Numbered from the stretch's first letter, positions 28,201 through 41,932 are shown. The stretch: 64,000 nt of DNA from Pseudomonadota bacterium (GCA_023389055.1 JAEWFA010000052.1:1-64000); one strand, 5' to 3'. Notes: a model not told the origin generated them from the sequence alone. Numbers and translations: made by a program.

Positions 28201-29257
28201 TCGACACGGTGAAACCGGTCAGGCCGAACTTCGGCTTCGCGCCCCGGCCGGTTGCGCCTTCGTCGCGGATCTCGCCGCCGGCGCCGGTGGCGGCGCCGGG
28301 AAACGGCGAGATCGCCGTCGGATGGTTGTGCGTCTCGACCTTCAGCAGCGCGTGCGTGCGTCGTTCGCCGGCGACATAGCGGCCGTTCGCGGTCGCGTCG
28401 GGATGGAACCGGCGCGCGTCGTCCCCCGCGAGGATCGCGGCGTTGTCGGCGTACGCGACCACCGTGCCGCGCGGGTTCGCCGCGTGCGTGCTGCGGATCA
28501 TTCCGAACAGCGTCTCGTCGCGCGGCTCGCCGTCGACGGTCCAGCCCGCGTTGAAGATCTTGTGCCGGCAGTGCTCGGAATTCGCCTGCGCGAACATCAT
28601 CAACTCGACGTCGGTCGGATCGCGCCCTGCCGTCGCGAAGGCGTCGAAGAGGTAGTCGATCTCGTCGTCGGAAAGCGCCAGCCCGAGGTCGCGATCGGCG
28701 CGAACGAGCGCCTCACGACCGTCGGCGAGCACCGGGACGTGCCGCATCGGCTTGCCGGGGAGCGATGCGAAGAGCTCGCGCGGATCGGGCGGCGCGAGCA
28801 GCAGGCTTTCGGTCATCCGGTCGTGCAGCACGCTGCCCAGGCGGGCGAGCACGTCGTCTTCGAGAGGCGCGCCGCGCATCAGGCCGCCGAGCCTGGCCTG
28901 CGCCTCGATCCGGTATTCGATGCCGCGCTCGATGCGGCGCACGCCGTCGAAACCGCAGCTGTGCGCGATGTCGGTCGCCTTGCTCGCCCACGGAGAGACG
29001 GTACCGATGCGCGGCACGACCCACAGCGGCTGGCCCGCTTCGTGCGCCTCGGAAGCGCCACCCGGCAGCGCTTCGAGCAGTTCACGCAGCCGTGCGCGCG
29101 TATCCGGCGTCGGCTCGTCGTCGAGCCGCACGAAGTAGCAGTAGCGCGCGTGCACGGCACCCACCTGCAGTTCGATCGCACGCAGGCGATCGAGCAGGCG
29201 CGCGAGGCGAAAAGCGGACAGGGCCGGTGCACCGGCCAGCGTCAGGTAGGTGGGCAT
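25268..29257 (-). CDS. purL: phosphoribosylformylglycinamidine synthase, large single-chain type
   Basis: 1329 residues, the length of the gammaproteobacterial/betaproteobacterial single-chain enzyme. It makes FGAM from FGAR, ATP and glutamine in purine synthesis. Order: N-terminal PurS-like domain, linker, two AIRS-like ATP-binding halves (KVETHNHPTAISPFPGAATGAGG near the first), and a C-terminal class I glutamine amidotransferase with nucleophile Cys1173 in GVCNGCQML and the His/Glu of MPHPERVFR. The gene is on its own between a divergent reductase gene and the ABC-F gene. Confidence 0.97.
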   Translation of the reverse strand: MPTYLTLAGAPALSAFRLARLLDRLRAIELQVGAVHARYCYFVRLDDEPTPDTRARLRELLEALPGGASEAHEAGQPLWVVPRIGTVSPWASKATDIAHSCGFDGVRRIERGIEYRIEAQARLGGLMRGAPLEDDVLARLGSVLHDRMTESLLLAPPDPRELFASLPGKPMRHVPVLADGREALVRADRDLGLALSDDEIDYLFDAFATAGRDPTDVELMMFAQANSEHCRHKIFNAGWTVDGEPRDETLFGMIRSTHAANPRGTVVAYADNAAILAGDDARRFHPDATANGRYVAGERRTHALLKVETHNHPTAISPFPGAATGAGGEIRDEGATGRGAKPKFGLTGFTVSNLRIDGYVQPWEQGGPGAPERIAAPLQIMIEGPIGGASFNNEFGRPNLLGYFRTFEQRVEGVVRGYHKPIMIAGGVGAIDDSLTHKLDLPPGTLLIQLGGPGMRIGLGGGAASSMGAGTNTAELDFDSVQRGNPEMQRRAQEVLDRCWELYERTPILSVHDVGAGGLSNAFPELVYGAGRGARFDLRKVPLEESGLSPAEIWSNESQERYVLAIAPQSLALFDHLCRRERCPYAVVGTVSDDRQLVVEGAAHDARADSDAQALAVDMPIDVLLGKPPRMHRDARRRVRKLAPLDLTSIALDDAVQRVLRMPSVASKAFLVTIGDRSVGGLCSRDPMVGPWQVPVADCAVGLVDYDGYRGEALAMGERTPLAVVDARAASRVAIAETITNLAGAPIASLDAIKLSANWMAACGDPAEDADLFDAVEACTALCRALGLAIPVGKDSLSMRTRWPGGEVVAPVSLIVTGYAPVSDARRVLTPQLVRDVDSVLILVDLGAGRQRMGASALAQAYELVGDRAPDVDDPQLLVRFFAAIQQLNADGQLLAYHDVSDGGLFAAVCEMAFAGRSGVGLNIDLLTFDNYVADWGDYKIRPEQVSVQRDERTLRALFCEEPGAVLQVRADARDAVLGVLREHGLSTISHTIGKPHKQDTIEVWRDGRRIYRQPRATLQRIWSETSARIASLRDDPACVIEEFERIERNDDPGLHVALRFDANDDVAAPFIARGARPRLAILREQGVNSQTEIAAAFDRAGFESFDVHMTDLFAGRHLLRDFRGLVACGGFSFGDVLGAGSGWAKSILYNAKMAEQFAVFFQRPDTFTLGVCNGCQMLSQLKAIIPGAAAWPRFVRNRSEQYEARFSMVEVLDSPSVLFAGMMGSRMPIAVAHGEGRAQFASDEQRGRAVASLRFVENDATPAERYPANPGGSPGGLTGFTSEDGRATILMPHPERVFRTIQMSWRDPSLGEDSPWMRLFRNARVWVG

Positions 29258-29314
29258 CGGGTGGTGGCGGAGCGCGCGAGAGGTGACGCGCGAAAGCTGC
29301 GTGCGCAGGGCTCC

Positions 29315-29320
29315 ATTATA
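29315..29320 (-). promoter_or_regulatory. candidate -10 box of purL
   Basis: A perfect TATAAT lies on the minus strand about 58 bp before the purL start, in the 191-bp divergent gap. No good -35 box is found 16-18 bp upstream, so this is tentative. The rest of the gap shows no clear structure. Confidence 0.35.
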
Positions 29321-29448
29321 TTGGTGCGGGGAAATTCGGCTCCGCGGATGGATTCATCGCCGCCTCTCCGCTCGCCGATCCCGGCACGACCCGCAGCCCG
29401 TACGATCGCGGTGCAACTCATCGCGTAGCTCGAACCGAAGACCTCACC

Positions 29449-30006
29449 ATGGGACTCTTGACCTTCAGTATCAACGTCACCCTGGACGGCTGCATCGACC
29501 ACCAGGAAGGAATCGCCGACGACGAGACGCACGCGTTCTTCACCCGCCTCATGGACGAGAACGGGGCGATGCTCTGGGGCCGCGTCACCTACGAGATGAT
29601 GGAGAGCTACTGGCCCGCGGTCGCCTGCGGCGACGCGCAAGCACCACCGGCGATGCGCGAGTGGGCAGTCAAGCTGCAGGCCAAGCCGAAGTACGTCGTG
29701 TCGTCGACGCGAAAGGATTTCCCCTGGGCCAACAGCCACCACATCGCCGACGACCTTCGCACGGGCGTACAGAAGCTCAAGGACGCGACCCCGGATGGCG
29801 TACTCCTCGGCAGCGGCAGGCTCGCTACCGAGCTGGACCGGCTGGTTCTCATCGACGAGTATCAGGTGCTCGTCCACCCCAGGATCGCCGGCCACGGCCC
29901 GACTCTGTACGAGAGCGGGCTGCCCGGCACGCGGCGGCTCGAGTTGATTTCGGCAAAGCCGCTGCGCAGCGGCGCGGTCGCCATGCACTACCGGCGCGCG
30001 CGCTGA
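29449..30006 (+). CDS. RibD C-terminal/dihydrofolate-reductase-like protein
   Basis: 185 residues of the DHFR-like RibD-C family. The start FSINVTLDGCIDH matches the usual family opening (fSxSLDGfi), and MLWGRVTYEMMESYWP and LLGSGRLATELDRLVLIDEY match the NADPH-binding core. Such stand-alone proteins are uncharacterised NADPH-dependent reductases and are not true DHFR. The ATG follows after a purine-rich stretch (GAAGACC). Monocistronic. Confidence 0.85.
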   Translation: MGLLTFSINVTLDGCIDHQEGIADDETHAFFTRLMDENGAMLWGRVTYEMMESYWPAVACGDAQAPPAMREWAVKLQAKPKYVVSSTRKDFPWANSHHIADDLRTGVQKLKDATPDGVLLGSGRLATELDRLVLIDEYQVLVHPRIAGHGPTLYESGLPGTRRLELISAKPLRSGAVAMHYRRAR

Positions 30007-30146
30007 CCGGAGATCGGGCGTGTCGCCTAGCGCTGCGTTCGCCAAGCACAAGGTCAGCTCTGCGCACGCCGAGCAAGCGCTTCGCGATCCCTTCGCCGTA
30101 ACCGCCCTCTGCCGCCTAGCGCAAAACGATCCCGACGCGCCCGCGC

Positions 30147-33782
<3,636 letters not shown>

Positions 33783-33789
33783 GAGCACC

Positions 33790-34365
33790 TCACAACGATG
33801 CGGCCGCGCGCGCGGCCTGGTCATACAGCCCGGAAAGCGTGCGCAACGCCCGTGCCAGGTTCGCGAGCTCTTCGCGCCCGTCGCTCCCGGGGAGGCGCTC
33901 CGCGCTCGAGGCCGAAGCCACATTCAGCCGATCGGGAACCGACGCGATCAGGCAGCGCTCGCGCACGTCGCGATAGCGCTCGACGAGCGCGGCGCCGGCC
34001 GGCGTGGTCGAGTGGAATACTTCCTTGCCGATTTTCTCGCCGTGCACCAGGTCCAGTGCGGCGAGCTTGCGCAACGCGTAGCCGACCACGTGCGAATCCT
34101 CGTAGTTCAGCGTGAAGCAGATGTCGGCGAGTTTCTTGCCCTTGCCGCGGTGGTGCACGTGGTGCAGCACGAGCACGTCGGTGATCGTCAGGTCGGGCAT
34201 GCCGGCGGCGGCCATGCAGCGCACCGCCCAGCGGTCGAAGGCGTGCGCGGCGACGATCAGGCCGAACTCGAACTCCGACAGTTCGCCCCAGTCGCCCTCG
34301 GCCAGGTGCGCCGACGACAGGATGCGCAACGGCGCGCGTGCGCGGGATTCGCGGGCTGCTGCCAT
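33790..34365 (-). CDS. MarR-like winged-helix regulator
   Basis: 191 residues. The core LTITDVLVLHHVHHRGKGKKLADICFTLNYEDSHVVGYALRKLAALDLV is a winged helix like that of MarR proteins. It belongs to a group often annotated as a predicted HTH protein beside transporter or hydantoinase genes. It is divergent from the TRAP operon across 143 bp that contains an AACGT inverted repeat, so it is likely to control both that operon and the oxoprolinase behind it. Ligand unknown. Confidence 0.82.
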   Translation of the reverse strand: MAAARESRARAPLRILSSAHLAEGDWGELSEFEFGLIVAAHAFDRWAVRCMAAAGMPDLTITDVLVLHHVHHRGKGKKLADICFTLNYEDSHVVGYALRKLAALDLVHGEKIGKEVFHSTTPAGAALVERYRDVRERCLIASVPDRLNVASASSAERLPGSDGREELANLARALRTLSGLYDQAARAAASL

Positions 34366-34378
34366 GCAACATCTCCAA

Positions 34379-34399
34379 AACGTGAACGTTACGTTGACA
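34379..34399 (+). promoter_or_regulatory. operator-like inverted repeat overlapping a TTGACA box
   Basis: In the MarR/dctP gap, AACGT (34379-34383) and ACGTT (34391-34395) flank the self-complementary AACGTT (34385-34390). The right arm runs straight into a perfect TTGACA (34394-34399) facing dctP; a weak -10 (TAAGCT, 34418-34423) follows 18 bp later. A regulator bound here would block this promoter. Site seen; binding by the MarR-like protein inferred. Confidence 0.5.
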
Positions 34400-34508
34400 A
34401 TTTATCTCACAACTTCCTAAGCTTCGCGAGCCGGACAAAGGCAATGCACCGAACCCGCCGGTGCGTGCGAAGATCCGCTGAAGAACCAGAACCGAAACCG
34501 GAGGCCCA

Positions 34509-35480
34509 ATGAGAGTCGTACCCGTACTGTCCGCCGTCGCGGTGGGCATCGTTTCGTCGGCCGCGCTGGCGCAGACGAAGTGGGATTTGCCGGCCGCCTA
34601 CCCGGCGAGCAACTTCCACACCGAGAACCTGATGCAATTCGCCGCCGACGTCGACAAAGCGACCGGCGGGAAGCTGAAGATCACCGTGCACGCCAACGCT
34701 TCGCTGTTCAAGGCGCCCGAGATCAAGCGTGCCGTGCAGACGAACCAGGCGCAGATCGGCGAGATCCTGCTGTCGAATTTTTCTAACGAGAATCCGTTGT
34801 ACGGCGTCGACGTGCTGCCGTTCCTGGCAACCAGCTACGAAGCCGCGCGCAAGCTCGACCGCGCCGCCCGTCCGGCGCTCGACAAGCTGCTCGCCTCGCA
34901 GGGGATGAGGTTGCTCTACACGGTCGCCTGGCCGCCGCAGGGACTGTATTCGACGAAGCCGCTGCAAGCGGCCAGCGACCTGAAGGGGATGAAGTTCCGC
35001 TCGTACAACGCGGCCACGGCGAAGATCGCGCAGCAGTTCGGCGCCCAGCCGGTGACGATCCAGGCCGCCGAACTCTCGCAGGCGATGGCCAGCGGCGGCG
35101 TCGAGGCATTCATCACGTCGGGCTCCACCGGCTACGACACGAAGGCCTACGAGCACATCAAGTACTTCTACGACACGCAGGCCTGGCTGCCGAAGAACGC
35201 GGTCATCGTCAACCAGTCGGCCTTCGACAAGCTCGACAAGCCGGTGCAGGAGGCGCTGCTCAAGGCCTCGGCCGACGCCGAGACGCGCGGCTGGAAGAGT
35301 TCGGAGGAGAAGACCGCCTGGTACCTCGACCAGCTGAAGAAGAACGGAATGCAGGTGCTGCCGCCGTCGCCGAAGATGGTCAGCGAGTTCGAGAAGGTCG
35401 GTGACGCGCTCGTCGAGGACTGGGTCAAGCAGGCGGGCCCCGACGGCAAGGCGATCCTCGACGCGTACGGGAAGATGTGA
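34509..35480 (+). CDS. dctP: TRAP transporter periplasmic binding protein (DctP family)
   Basis: 323 residues. A signal peptide (about 1-21, ending AALAQT) is followed by a DctP fold, with LKGMKFRSYNAATAKIAQQFGAQPVTI holding the conserved Arg that pairs with a substrate carboxylate. It is the first gene of dctP-dctQ-dctM. The likely substrate is an organic acid; the oxoprolinase across the promoter suggests a lactam or amino-acid derivative. Confidence 0.93.
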   Translation: MRVVPVLSAVAVGIVSSAALAQTKWDLPAAYPASNFHTENLMQFAADVDKATGGKLKITVHANASLFKAPEIKRAVQTNQAQIGEILLSNFSNENPLYGVDVLPFLATSYEAARKLDRAARPALDKLLASQGMRLLYTVAWPPQGLYSTKPLQAASDLKGMKFRSYNAATAKIAQQFGAQPVTIQAAELSQAMASGGVEAFITSGSTGYDTKAYEHIKYFYDTQAWLPKNAVIVNQSAFDKLDKPVQEALLKASADAETRGWKSSEEKTAWYLDQLKKNGMQVLPPSPKMVSEFEKVGDALVEDWVKQAGPDGKAILDAYGKM

Positions 35481-35511
35481 CGCTCGCGGCGACGCGGCTG
35501 CCCCGAACACC

Positions 35512-36030
35512 ATGCGCGCGGCGCTCGACCGGCTCTACGACGCCGCCGCATGGCTCGCGGCGGCGTCGATGATCGGCCTGCTCGTGATGGTGCTGCTGTC
35601 GATCGCGGGGCGTCAGTTCGGCTTCTACGTGCCGGGTACCGATGCCTACGCGGGCTACCTGATGGCCGCTGCCGGCTTTCTCGCGCTCGCGCACACGCTC
35701 GCGCGCAACGAACACATCCGCGTCACGCTCGTTCTCACGTTGGCCGGCACGCACACCCGCCTGCGTCGGGCGCTCGAGGTCTTTTCGCTGCTGCTCGCGC
35801 TGCTGCTCGCCGCGCTGTTCGCGTTCTACAGCGCGCGCCTGGCGTGGCAGTCCTACGTCTTCAACGACATCTCCACGGCCAGCGATGCAACGCCGCTGTG
35901 GATTCCGCAACTGGCGATGGCGCTCGGCACGCTGGTCTTCCTGATCGCCTTCGCCGACCAGCTGGCGCTCGAGTTGCGCGGAGAGCGCCGGCACGAAGCC
36001 GCCGACGCCGAGCCGCTGCGCAACGAGTGA
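35512..36030 (+). CDS. dctQ: TRAP transporter small permease (DctQ)
   Basis: 172 residues with four predicted membrane helices, the standard DctQ form. SIAGRQFGFYVPGTDAYAGYLMAAAGFLALAHTLARNEHIRVT contains the family's conserved central region. The start at 35512 is chosen because the reading frame before it is not hydrophobic and overlaps dctP. It spaces dctP by 31 bp and dctM by 52 bp. Confidence 0.9.
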   Translation: MRAALDRLYDAAAWLAAASMIGLLVMVLLSIAGRQFGFYVPGTDAYAGYLMAAAGFLALAHTLARNEHIRVTLVLTLAGTHTRLRRALEVFSLLLALLLAALFAFYSARLAWQSYVFNDISTASDATPLWIPQLAMALGTLVFLIAFADQLALELRGERRHEAADAEPLRNE

Positions 36031-36082
36031 GACTCGCGACCGCGCTGCGCGCCGCAGTCCACGAACCCGGGTTCGATCCGCG

Positions 36083-37390
36083 ATGAGCGACCTCACGATC
36101 ACCGCCCTGCTGATCGTCGCCCTGTTCGCGCTGCTCGGCTCGGGCCTGTGGATCGGACTCGCGTTGGCCGGCGTCGCCTGGTTCGGAATGGAGATCTTCT
36201 CGACGCGCTCGGCCGGCGACGCGATGGCGATCACGATCTGGGGGACCGCGTCGAGCTGGACGCTCACGGCGCTGCCGCTGTTCGTCTGGATGGGAGAAAT
36301 CCTGTTCCGCACGCGGCTGTCGGCCGACATGTTCCACGGCCTGGCGCCGTGGATGAACCGCCTGCCCGGCCGGCTGCTGCACACGAACATCATCGGCTGC
36401 GCGATCTTCGCCGCCGTGTCGGGTTCGTCGGCCGCCACCTGCGCGACGATCGGCAAGATGACGCTGCCCGAACTGGGGCGCAGGGGCTATCCGGACGGCA
36501 TCGTCGTCGGCACGCTCGCGGGCGCCGGCACGCTCGGGCTGCTGATTCCGCCGTCGATCATCATGATCGTCTACGGCGTGAGCGCCGACGTGTCGATCGC
36601 GAAGCTCTTCGTCGCCGGCATCATCCCCGGCATCCTGCTCGCCGCGCTGTTCATGGGCTACATCGCCGTCTGGGCGCTGTGCAATCCGAAGCGCGTACCG
36701 CTGGCGGACGAGTCGCCGCGCCTGCGCGAGAAGCTTTGGATGTCGCGCCACCTGATCCCGGTCGCGCTGCTGATCGTCGCCGTGCTCGGTGCGATCTACA
36801 CCGGGATCGCCACCGCGACCGAAGCCGCCGCGCTCGGTGTCGTCGGCGCGCTGCTGCTGTCGGCCGTGCAGGGCGCGCTGGGCTGGCGCACCTTCGTCGA
36901 TTCGCTGCTCGGCGCCACGCGGCTGTATTGCATGATCGCGCTGATCCTCGCGGGCGCGGCGTTCCTCACGCTCGCGATGGGCTACATCGGGCTGCCCCGA
37001 CACCTCGCCGAGTGGATCGCAACGCTCGGATTGACGAAGTTCCAGCTGATCGTCGCGCTGGCGGTCTTCTACATCGTGCTCGGCTGCTTTCTCGACGGCA
37101 TCTCGATGGTCGTGCTGACGATGGGCGTGATCCTGCCCACCGTCACCGCTGCCGGCATCGACCTGCTGTGGTTCGGCGTGTTCGTCGTCATCGTCGTCGA
37201 GATGGCGCAGATCACGCCGCCCGTGGGCTTCAACCTGTTCGTGCTGCAGGGAATGACGGGACGCGATCTGATGTGGATCGCGCGCCAGGCGGCGCCGATG
37301 TTCGCGCTGATGGTGATCGCGGTGTTGCTGATCTACGCCTTTCCCGGCCTGGTCGGGTGGCTGCCGGCACAGATGAAGGGCGTGGCGTAA
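36083..37390 (+). CDS. dctM: TRAP transporter large permease (DctM)
   Basis: 435 residues with about 12 membrane helices. The motifs GSSAATCATIGKM, LAGAGTLGLLIPPSIIMIVYG and ITPPVGFNLFVLQG mark the DctM family, which carries out sodium-coupled transport with DctQ and the periplasmic receptor. The gene is followed after 17 bp by nnr on the same strand. Confidence 0.94.
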   Translation: MSDLTITALLIVALFALLGSGLWIGLALAGVAWFGMEIFSTRSAGDAMAITIWGTASSWTLTALPLFVWMGEILFRTRLSADMFHGLAPWMNRLPGRLLHTNIIGCAIFAAVSGSSAATCATIGKMTLPELGRRGYPDGIVVGTLAGAGTLGLLIPPSIIMIVYGVSADVSIAKLFVAGIIPGILLAALFMGYIAVWALCNPKRVPLADESPRLREKLWMSRHLIPVALLIVAVLGAIYTGIATATEAAALGVVGALLLSAVQGALGWRTFVDSLLGATRLYCMIALILAGAAFLTLAMGYIGLPRHLAEWIATLGLTKFQLIVALAVFYIVLGCFLDGISMVVLTMGVILPTVTAAGIDLLWFGVFVVIVVEMAQITPPVGFNLFVLQGMTGRDLMWIARQAAPMFALMVIAVLLIYAFPGLVGWLPAQMKGVA

Positions 37391-37407
37391 TTCGACGGAG
37401 GCGAGTC

Positions 37408-38949
37408 ATGAGCGAGCTGCTGCGCAGCCCGGCGATCCGCCGCGTCGAGGCGGCGGCGACGGGGTCGCTGCCCCCGGGCACCCTGATGTCGCGCGCCGCC
37501 GACGCGGTGGTCGACGTGGCGGCCCGGCTCGCACGCTCGCTCGAAGCCGGACGTCCGATCGTCGCCTGGATCGGGCCGGGCAACAACGGTGGCGACGCGT
37601 TGCTGGCGGCGTTGCGGCTGCGCGCCTTCGGCTTCGATGCCCGCGCGATCGCGCTCGATGCGCAGCGTGCGCCCGGCAGCGACGCGGGCGAGATCTGGCG
37701 GCGCGCGCGCAGCGAGCGCTTCCCGATCGAATCGGCCGATGCCTGGCAGACGCTGTTCGCCGCGCCGCCGCGCGCGCCGATCGTCATCGACGGCCTGTTC
37801 GGCACAGGGCTGCAGCGTCCGCTCGGCGCCGACGTCGCTGCGCTGTGCGAGCGCATCGCCGAACGCGGCTGGCCGGTCGTCGCCGTCGACGTTCCCAGCG
37901 GAATCGACGCCGACACCGGCGCACGGCTGGGATCGATCGCGATCCGGGCGCAGGTCACGGTGACGATGATCGCCGACAAGCCGGGGCTGCACACCGCAGC
38001 GGCGCTCGACCACGCCGGCGACGTGCGAGTCGCCGACCTCGGCATCGAACCGGAACGGCGGCAAGCGGCACTCGGCGCAGCTTCAGCGGACGATCGCGGC
38101 CGGCTTTTCGACCGCGAGCAGGCGCGTGCCGCCGCGCTCTCCCCGCGCGCGAACGACACCAGCAAGGGAAGCTTCGGCTCGGTGCTCTGCTACGGAGGCG
38201 CTTCCGGAATGCACGGCGCGGTACTGCTCGCCGCGCGCGGTGCGCAGGCGATCGGCGTCGGGCGCATCTACATCGCAACGCCCGCGGGCGAGCTCTTCGA
38301 CCCCGGGCAGCCGCAATGGATGAGCGCGGCAGCGGATGCGGCCTTTGCGCGGTTCGACGCAGTGGCGATCGGCTGCGGACTGGGCGAGTCCGACCCCGCG
38401 CGCGCGGCGGTACGCCGTGCGGTCGCCGAGGCACGCGCGCTCGTCGTCGACGCCGACGCGCTGAACGCGATCGCCGCCGACGAGGCGCTCGCCGATGCGC
38501 TTGCCGCACGCGCGGGCGCGTGGCGCTGCATTGCCACGCCCCACCCGCTCGAGGCCGCTCGTTTGCTGCAGGTCGACGTGCCCCGCATCCAGTCCGATCG
38601 TATCGGCGCCGCGCGCGCGCTCGCGGCGCGATTGCGCTGCGTCGTGCTGCTCAAGGGCGCGGGCAGCGTCGTCGCCACACCCGTCGGGCGCTGGTCGATC
38701 ATCGACGCGGGCTCGCCGGCGCTGGCGAGCGCGGGCACCGGAGACGTGCTCGCCGGCGCCTGCGCGGCGCTGCTCGCGCGCGGGCTCGACGGCGAGCGTG
38801 CCGCCTGCCTCGGCGCATGGTTGCACGGCGAAGCGGGCAGCCAATGGACGCACGCGCACGGCACGGCCGACGGCTTGAGCGTGGCGAAACTGCACGAGTG
38901 GATCCGGGGGGCGGCCGCCGGTCTTCGTTCGCATGAGGAGTCGCGATGA
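37408..38949 (+). CDS. nnr: bifunctional NAD(P)H-hydrate epimerase/dehydratase
   Basis: 513 residues, a fusion of NnrE (epimerase, about 1-215) and NnrD (ADP/ATP-dependent dehydratase, about 230-510), as in E. coli YjeF. WIGPGNNGGDALLAAL marks the epimerase; KGSFGSVLCYGG and SAGTGDVLAGACAALLARG the dehydratase. It repairs damaged NADHX and NADPHX. GGAGG lies 9 bp before the ATG. Its last codons overlap pgi by 4 bp. The link to the TRAP genes upstream is probably positional only. Confidence 0.93.
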   Translation: MSELLRSPAIRRVEAAATGSLPPGTLMSRAADAVVDVAARLARSLEAGRPIVAWIGPGNNGGDALLAALRLRAFGFDARAIALDAQRAPGSDAGEIWRRARSERFPIESADAWQTLFAAPPRAPIVIDGLFGTGLQRPLGADVAALCERIAERGWPVVAVDVPSGIDADTGARLGSIAIRAQVTVTMIADKPGLHTAAALDHAGDVRVADLGIEPERRQAALGAASADDRGRLFDREQARAAALSPRANDTSKGSFGSVLCYGGASGMHGAVLLAARGAQAIGVGRIYIATPAGELFDPGQPQWMSAAADAAFARFDAVAIGCGLGESDPARAAVRRAVAEARALVVDADALNAIAADEALADALAARAGAWRCIATPHPLEAARLLQVDVPRIQSDRIGAARALAARLRCVVLLKGAGSVVATPVGRWSIIDAGSPALASAGTGDVLAGACAALLARGLDGERAACLGAWLHGEAGSQWTHAHGTADGLSVAKLHEWIRGAAAGLRSHEESR

Positions 38950-40569
38950 GTTCGAGGGACGGCGCAAAGAACGGCGCGAACGACGACGGCGGCGCGAAAA
39001 ACGGCGCGAAGGCGGCCGCGCGCGCCGAGGTGCATCGCCTCGTCGAGTCCATGCCCGATGTGTCGATCGTCGGACTGCTGCGCGACGAGCCCGAACGCCA
39101 GGCAAGGCTTGCCGTCGACGCAGCCGGCATTCACGCCGACTTCACGCGGCACCGGCTGCCGCTGCCGGCGCTCGATGCGCTGCTGGCGCTCGCGCGCGCG
39201 GTCGGCCTCGAAGGCCAGCGCAATGCGATGTTCGACGGCGCGCCGGTGAACTTCACCGAGCGCAGGCCGGCCTGGCACGTCGCACTGCGCCGGCCCCGCG
39301 AAGGACGCGGCGAGAACGATCCGGTCGCCGCCGAGGTCGCGCAGACCTTCGAGCGGATGTTCGATTTCGCCGAAGCGGTGCGCGACGGTCGCTGGCAGGC
39401 GGCGGGCGGCCGTCGCATCGAGTCGGTAGTCCATGTCGGCATCGGCGGCTCGCACCTGGGCCCGCAGCTCGCGTGCGAGGCGCTCGCGCACGAGTCGGGA
39501 CGCCTGGACGTACGTTTCCTGTCGAACGTCGACCCCGATTCCTTCGCCCGCGCCACCACCGGGCTCGATGCGCGCACGACGCTGGCGATCGTCGCTTCGA
39601 AGTCCTGGCACACGACCGAGACGGCGCGCAATGCGCGGGCGTTGCGACGCTGGTTCGCCGAAAGCGGCATTGCCGGAGAAGCGCTGCAGCGGCACTTCGT
39701 CGCCGTCACGTCGAACGTCGAGGCGGCGGCCGGTTTCGGGCTGGCGCCCGAGGCGCTCTTTCCGATGTGGGACTGGGTGGGCGGGCGCTATTCGCTGTGG
39801 TCGGCGATCGGCCTGCCGATCGTGCTCGCGATCGGCGCGAAGAACTTCCGCGCGATGCTCGACGGCGCGCACGCGATGGACCGACATTTCCTCGAAACGC
39901 CGCTCGAGCGCAACGCGCCCGTGCTGATGGCGCTGGTGTCGCTATGGAACCGCCTCGTGCTCGACGGCGGCACCGAAGTCGTCGTCCCCTACAGCGATGC
40001 GCTGCGCAGCCTCGTCGCCTACCTGCAGCAGTTGCAGATGGAGAGCAACGGCAAGCGCATCCGTCGCGACGGCGAACCGGTGCCGTGGCAGACGGTGCCG
40101 GCGATCTGGGGTTCGACCGGGACCGATGCGCAGCATTCGTTCTTCCAGGCGCTGCATCAGGGGACGAGCGTGCACCCGGTGGATTTCATCGTCGTCGTGC
40201 CGCGTGCCGGCGACGACGAGCACCGCGGCCGCGCACTGCTCGCCAACGCGCTCGCGCAGGTCGAGGCGCTCACCTGCGGACGCCAGTCCGACGACGCCGA
40301 CCCCTGGCTCGCCGAGCACCGGAGCACGCCCGGCAACCGGCCGTCGAGCGTGCTGCTGCTCGATGCGCTCGATGCGCGCAGCTTCGGCGCGCTGATCGCC
40401 CTGTACGAGCACAAGACCGCGGCGCTCGGCTGGCTGTGGGAGATCGATTCCTTCGACCAGTGGGGCGTCGAGCTCGGCAAGGTGCTTGCTGCCGACATCG
40501 AGCCAATGCTGGCCGCGGCAGGCGATGCGCAGCGCGCCGGTGACCCGCACGCCACCGTGCAACCGCTGA

Positions 40570-41266
<697 letters not shown>

Positions 41267-41268
<2 letters not shown>

Positions 41269-41932
41269 GTCCGGATTCCGTGAAAGTCGCCGCCGCTTCG
41301 TCGAGACGCTGCTCGTCGCCGGCGGCGCGGTCGCCGCGAGTCTACCTGTACAGGCAGACGAAGCCGCCGGCACGGTGCTCGTGCTCGGCGACAGCGTGTC
41401 GGCCGAGTACGGCCTGCGCCGAGGCACGGGCTGGGTCGAGCAACTGGCCGAGCGGCTGCGCGCGCACAAGCCGCCGTGGTCGCTGGTCAACGCGAGCGTC
41501 AGCGGCGAAACGACCGCAGGCGGGCGCAATCGGATCGATTCGCTGCTGCGCAAGCACGAACCGCAGATCGTCGTCGTCGAACTGGGCGGCAACGACGCGC
41601 TGCGCGGACTCGACCTGCGCGCGACCGAAGCCAATCTCGACGTGATCACGAGCGCCGCGCGCGGCGCCGGCGCCCGCGTACTGCTCCTGGGCATGCAGGT
41701 ACCGCCGAACTACGGCGCCGCCTACGCCGACGCCTTCGCGGCGATCTTCCCGCGCATCGCCGCGCGGCGCGGAGCCGCGCTCGTCCCGTTCTTTCTCGCG
41801 CCGATCGCCGGCGACACGCGCTGGTTCCAGCCCGATCGCATCCATCCGACCGAAGAGGCGCAACCGAAGCTCGCCGAAGTCGCCTGGCCCGCGCTGGCGC
41901 CGCTGCTGCGTGCTTCGGACGCGCGTCGATGA
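41267..41932 (+). CDS. tesA: GDSL arylesterase/lysophospholipase (TesA-like)
   Basis: 221 residues. Block I GDS has nucleophile Ser43, GGNDALRG is block III, and DRIHPTEEAQ holds the catalytic Asp/His, as in TesA. The N terminus (ESRRRFVETLL, then a hydrophobic run to PVQADEA) has a pair of arginines followed by xFV, similar to the twin-arginine motif, so Tat export is possible. Overlaps the divergent ABC gene start by 2 bp and the next gene by 4 bp (ATGA). Confidence 0.88.

Noticed and set aside
26564..29428. A 954-codon plus-strand frame opposite purL
   Set aside because: purL is certain on the minus strand; the frame is a GC-rich shadow without domains.
30007..30146. Possible small gene between the RibD-C gene and the oxoprolinase
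   Set aside because: A frame from 30020 continues antisense into the oxoprolinase gene and has no ribosome binding site or family resemblance. Two CGCCTAGCGC copies are seen but too short to interpret.
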